From contig CANIXE010000133.1 of NCBI GenBank assembly GCA_947470885.1, forward strand, positions 1-6,285: 6,285 nt of DNA, in the 5' to 3' direction. Position 1 is the stretch's first letter, and every line of letters begins with the position of its first letter. Positions 4,578 to 6,285 of the stretch are shown here, piece by piece. This DNA is from Planctomycetota bacterium (GTDB lineage: Bacteria > Planctomycetota > UBA11346). Made by a program: the position numbers and the translations under genes. The notes beneath the pieces are model-generated. The model was not told where the DNA came from. It worked only from the letters and a program-made list of their open reading frames with translations, and ran no database searches.

Positions 4578-5981
4578 ATGAGCACCGGCACGCTGTTCGA
4601 CAAGGTTTGGGATCTGCACGCAGTTCGGAAACTGGCCTCTGGCCAGACCCAGCTGTTCATCGGCCTCCACCTCATCCACGAGGTCACCAGCCCCCAGGCC
4701 TTCGCCATGCTGCGGGAACGCGGACTCAAGGTTCCCTTCCCCGAACGCACCCTGGCCACCGTCGATCACATCGTTCCCACGGAAGACCAGTCCCGGCCCT
4801 ACGCCGACGACCAGGCCGAGGAGATGCTGGTCCATATCGCCAAGAATTGCGCCGAATTCGGCATCCGCCTGTACCAGCCCGGTTCCGGCAAGCAGGGCGT
4901 GGTCCACATCATCGCCCCCGAGCAGGGTCTGACCCAGCCGGGCATGACTGTGGCCTGCGGCGACAGCCACACCGCCACCCATGGCGCGTTCGGCGCGCTG
5001 GCGCACGGCATCGGCACATCCGAGGTCGAGCATGTGCTCGCAACCCAGACGCTGATCCAGAAGAAGTCGAAGAACATGCGAGTGGTGGTCGACGGCAAGC
5101 TGCCGGCCGGCGTCACCGCCAAGGACATCGTGCTCGCCATCATCGGCGAGCTGGGCACCGCCGGCGGCACCGGCAGCGTCATCGAATATACCGGCGAGGC
5201 GATCCGCGCCCTGTCGATGGAAGGCCGCATGACGGTCTGCAACATGTCGATCGAGGCGGGCGCACGCGCCGGCATCATCGCGCCGGACGAAAAGACTTTC
5301 GAATACCTCAAGGGCCGCCCGAAGGCCCCAAAGGGCGAGGCGTGGGATCAGGCCGTCGCCTTCTGGCGTACGCTGACCAGCGACGAGGGCGCGCATTTCG
5401 ATCAGGAAATCCGCATCGACGCCGCCAACCTGCCCCCACTCGTCACCTGGGGCACGAGCCCCGAGGACGTCATCTCGATCAACGGGACGGTGCCGCGCGT
5501 CGAGGACGCCCGCGACGAGAAGATGCGCGCCAAGATCACCCGCGCCCTGGACTACATGGGCCTGAAGGGCGGCGAGGCGATGACCGATCTCAAGATCGAC
5601 CGCGCCTTCATCGGCTCCTGCACCAATGGCCGCATCGAGGATCTGCGCGCCGCCGCCGACGTCGCGAAGGGCCGCAAGGTCGCCTCGCACGTCAACGCGC
5701 TGGTGGTGCCGGGCTCGGGCCTCGTCAAGGAACAGGCGGAAGCCGAAGGCCTCGACAAAATCTTCGTCGAGGCGGGTTTCGAATGGCGCGAGCCGGGTTG
5801 CTCCATGTGCCTCGCCATGAACCCCGACAAGCTGGCGCCGGGCGAACGTTGCGCGTCGACCTCGAACCGCAACTTCGAAGGCCGTCAGGGCTTCAAGGGC
5901 CGCACCCACCTCGTCTCGCCCGCCATGGCGGCGGCCGCGGCGATCGCCGGCAAGTTCGTGGACATTCGCACGTTCAAGTAG
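4578..5981 (+). CDS. leuC: 3-isopropylmalate dehydratase large subunit LeuC, chimeric in sequence
   Basis: The 467-residue product is LeuC, the [4Fe-4S] aconitase-family subunit that with LeuD converts 2-isopropylmalate to 3-isopropylmalate in leucine synthesis. The length is normal. Cluster ligands are Cys348 (GSCTNGRIEDL), Cys408 and Cys411 (GCSMCLAMNPD); CGDSHTATHGAFG (127-139) and the C-terminal GRTHLVSPAMAAAAA are also intact. The frame is unbroken. Residues 1 to about 126 (TLFDKVWDLHAV, GQTQLFIGLHLIHEVTSPQAF, DHIVPTED) are of the form known from cyanobacteria and relatives. After about residue 148 (EVEHVLATQTL, AGGTGSVIEYTGEAIRALSMEGRMTVCNMSIEAGA, LPPLVTWGTSPEDV) the protein is of the proteobacterial form, close to Rhizobiales. 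Codon use changes at the same place. leuD does not follow directly, which is common in Alphaproteobacteria. The start is set by the GAGG at 4567. The enzyme call is secure; whether this exact hybrid exists in a cell is not. Confidence 0.96.
   Translation: MSTGTLFDKVWDLHAVRKLASGQTQLFIGLHLIHEVTSPQAFAMLRERGLKVPFPERTLATVDHIVPTEDQSRPYADDQAEEMLVHIAKNCAEFGIRLYQPGSGKQGVVHIIAPEQGLTQPGMTVACGDSHTATHGAFGALAHGIGTSEVEHVLATQTLIQKKSKNMRVVVDGKLPAGVTAKDIVLAIIGELGTAGGTGSVIEYTGEAIRALSMEGRMTVCNMSIEAGARAGIIAPDEKTFEYLKGRPKAPKGEAWDQAVAFWRTLTSDEGAHFDQEIRIDAANLPPLVTWGTSPEDVISINGTVPRVEDARDEKMRAKITRALDYMGLKGGEAMTDLKIDRAFIGSCTNGRIEDLRAAADVAKGRKVASHVNALVVPGSGLVKEQAEAEGLDKIFVEAGFEWREPGCSMCLAMNPDKLAPGERCASTSNRNFEGRQGFKGRTHLVSPAMAAAAAIAGKFVDIRTFK
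4956..4990. other. Probable recombination or misassembly junction inside leuC
   Basis: Codons for CGDSHTATHGA (residues 127-137) are strongly conserved between LeuC forms at both protein and DNA level. All 12 Ala codons before residue 137 avoid GCG, and Ala137, 140 and 142 are all GCG, so codon habit flips at about 4986. The protein subfamily changes across the same segment. The ancestry switch is therefore placed here. Confidence 0.7.
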
Positions 5982-6015
5982 GGGCGGGACGCAAGGGGCG
6001 ACCTTTGCGTCGCCC
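5982..6015 (+). terminator. Hairpin immediately after leuC
   Basis: GACGCAA (5988-5994) pairs with TTGCGTC (6005-6011). Outside a GG bulge, GGGC (5982-5985) pairs with GCCC (6012-6015), and GG/CC can extend the inner end. The stem starts at the base after the leuC stop. There is no U-tract, and the downstream arm runs into the first repeat copy, so termination is plausible but not shown. Confidence 0.4.
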
Positions 6016-6055
6016 TCGTGCTTCGAGACGGCCTTCGGCCTCCTCAGCATGAGGG
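6013..6055 (+). repeat. Dispersed palindromic repeat, left copy (REP-like, alphaproteobacterial type)
   Basis: This 43-bp unit begins CCCTCGTGCT and ends AGCATGAGGG, so its ends are near-perfect inverted repeats. Its core is a GGCC-TTC-GGCC hairpin (6030-6040). Units of the kind 'CCTCATGCTGAGGAG...CGTCTCG' are familiar from alphaproteobacterial intergenic regions. It faces a second, inverted copy 30 bp away, with which it shares an 18-bp perfect complement (6038-6055 against 6086-6103). Confidence 0.75.
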
Positions 6056-6085
6056 CTTGTTGCAAGCATGGACCGCAGTAGTAGT

Positions 6086-6148
6086 CCCTCATGCTGAGGA
6101 GGCGCAAAGCGCCGTCTCGGCGATCTCGGATCGCCAAAAGCACGAGGG
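6086..6148 (-). repeat. Dispersed palindromic repeat, right inverted copy with a 20-bp nested palindromic insert
   Basis: This 63-bp copy lies in inverse orientation to the one at 6013-6055. It begins CCCTCATGCTGAGGAGGC (6086-6103), carries a GGCGC-AAA-GCGCC hairpin (6101-6113) and ends AAGCACGAGGG. It is 20 bp longer because of a segment that includes the palindrome GGCGATC-TCG-GATCGCC (6119-6135). The two copies can fold into one large cruciform between leuC and the next gene. Confidence 0.72.
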
Positions 6149-6175
6149 ACGACATCTCATTCCGATCGGGGAGCA

Positions 6176-6285
6176 ATGGCGACCGCCAACGATGACCGAA
6201 CCGGAGAAGCCCAGCGCATCCTCGACCGCGCCCATCGGGAGTCGGCGGCCGTCGCCGATACGCTGCTGTCGCGCGCTGCGGGACA
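6176..6285 (+). CDS. Unidentified protein, N-terminal fragment (runs off right edge)
   Basis: ATG at 6176 opens 36 complete codons to the window end: MATANDDRTGEAQRILDRAH, then ESAAVADTLLSRAAG after one Arg. The segment is charged and helix-forming, with no signal peptide or membrane segment so far. GGGGAG (6168-6173) ends only 2 nt before the ATG, a short but usable Shine-Dalgarno spacing. The codon habit (TCG, GCG, CTG) matches the right-hand part of leuC. Another ATG at 6192 opens a different frame, which would give an odd Arg/Cys/Pro-rich chain and is less likely. No function can be assigned from this length. Confidence 0.45.
   Translation, partial: MATANDDRTGEAQRILDRAHRESAAVADTLLSRAAG

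Noticed and set aside
4454..6176. Very long open frames overlapping leuC: minus strand 4539-6176 (545 codons) and a second plus-strand frame 4454-6052 (532 codons)
   Set aside because: Their products are Arg/Ala/Gly- or His/Asp-rich with no family motif, and they exactly shadow leuC in GC-rich DNA, where stop codons are rare. LeuC itself is unmistakable.
6192..6285. Alternative right-edge start, ATG at 6192 in another frame (MTEPEKPS...)
   Set aside because: The product becomes Arg/Cys/Pro-rich within 25 residues and there is no Shine-Dalgarno sequence in front; the frame from 6176 is more protein-like. The fragment is short, so this is a preference rather than proof.

Overview
The window reads as two pieces of DNA with different ancestry joined inside leuC. 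Positions 1 to about 4985 look like a bacterium of the Planctomycetota/Verrucomicrobiota/Lentisphaerota group. The signs are a prepilin-like protein with a C-terminal His-to-Asp signature typical of that group, a GYF_2-type domain gene beside it, an FHA plus GHKL-ATPase fusion, and CDS starts that mostly lack a Shine-Dalgarno sequence. Positions from about 4985 to 6285 look alphaproteobacterial. Codon choice shifts to TCG, CCG and GCG, the LeuC C-terminal two thirds match the proteobacterial form, and an inverted pair of GC-rich dispersed repeats follows the gene. These lineage calls come from family knowledge and codon counts, not from a search.

Layout: on the minus strand, a pseudopilin (354-1190) is followed by a GYF_2-like gene (1-338, running off the left edge), probably as one transcript. 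A well-matched promoter lies directly against the pseudopilin start and predicts a leaderless mRNA. Divergent to it is an exported 343-residue protein of unknown function (1412-2443). It converges on truD, with a two-tier stem-loop at the junction. A minus-strand cluster then runs, in transcription order, FHA/ATPase switch protein (4460-3609), tRNA-Leu(UAG) (3597-3513), truD (3469-2468). Only 11 bp separate the ATPase from the tRNA. leuC (4578-5981) is divergent to this cluster. It is followed by a hairpin, the paired repeats (6013-6055 and 6086-6148) and the first 36 codons of an unidentified gene at the right edge.

Functionally the window mixes leucine biosynthesis (LeuC), tRNA supply and modification (tRNA-Leu, TruD), a probable partner-switch regulator, and surface or secretion proteins. 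The observation most worth attention is the chimeric leuC: it is either a real recombinant gene or a misassembly through a conserved stretch, and that decides whether the two halves belong to one organism. No defence system, CRISPR array, transposase or phage gene was seen.
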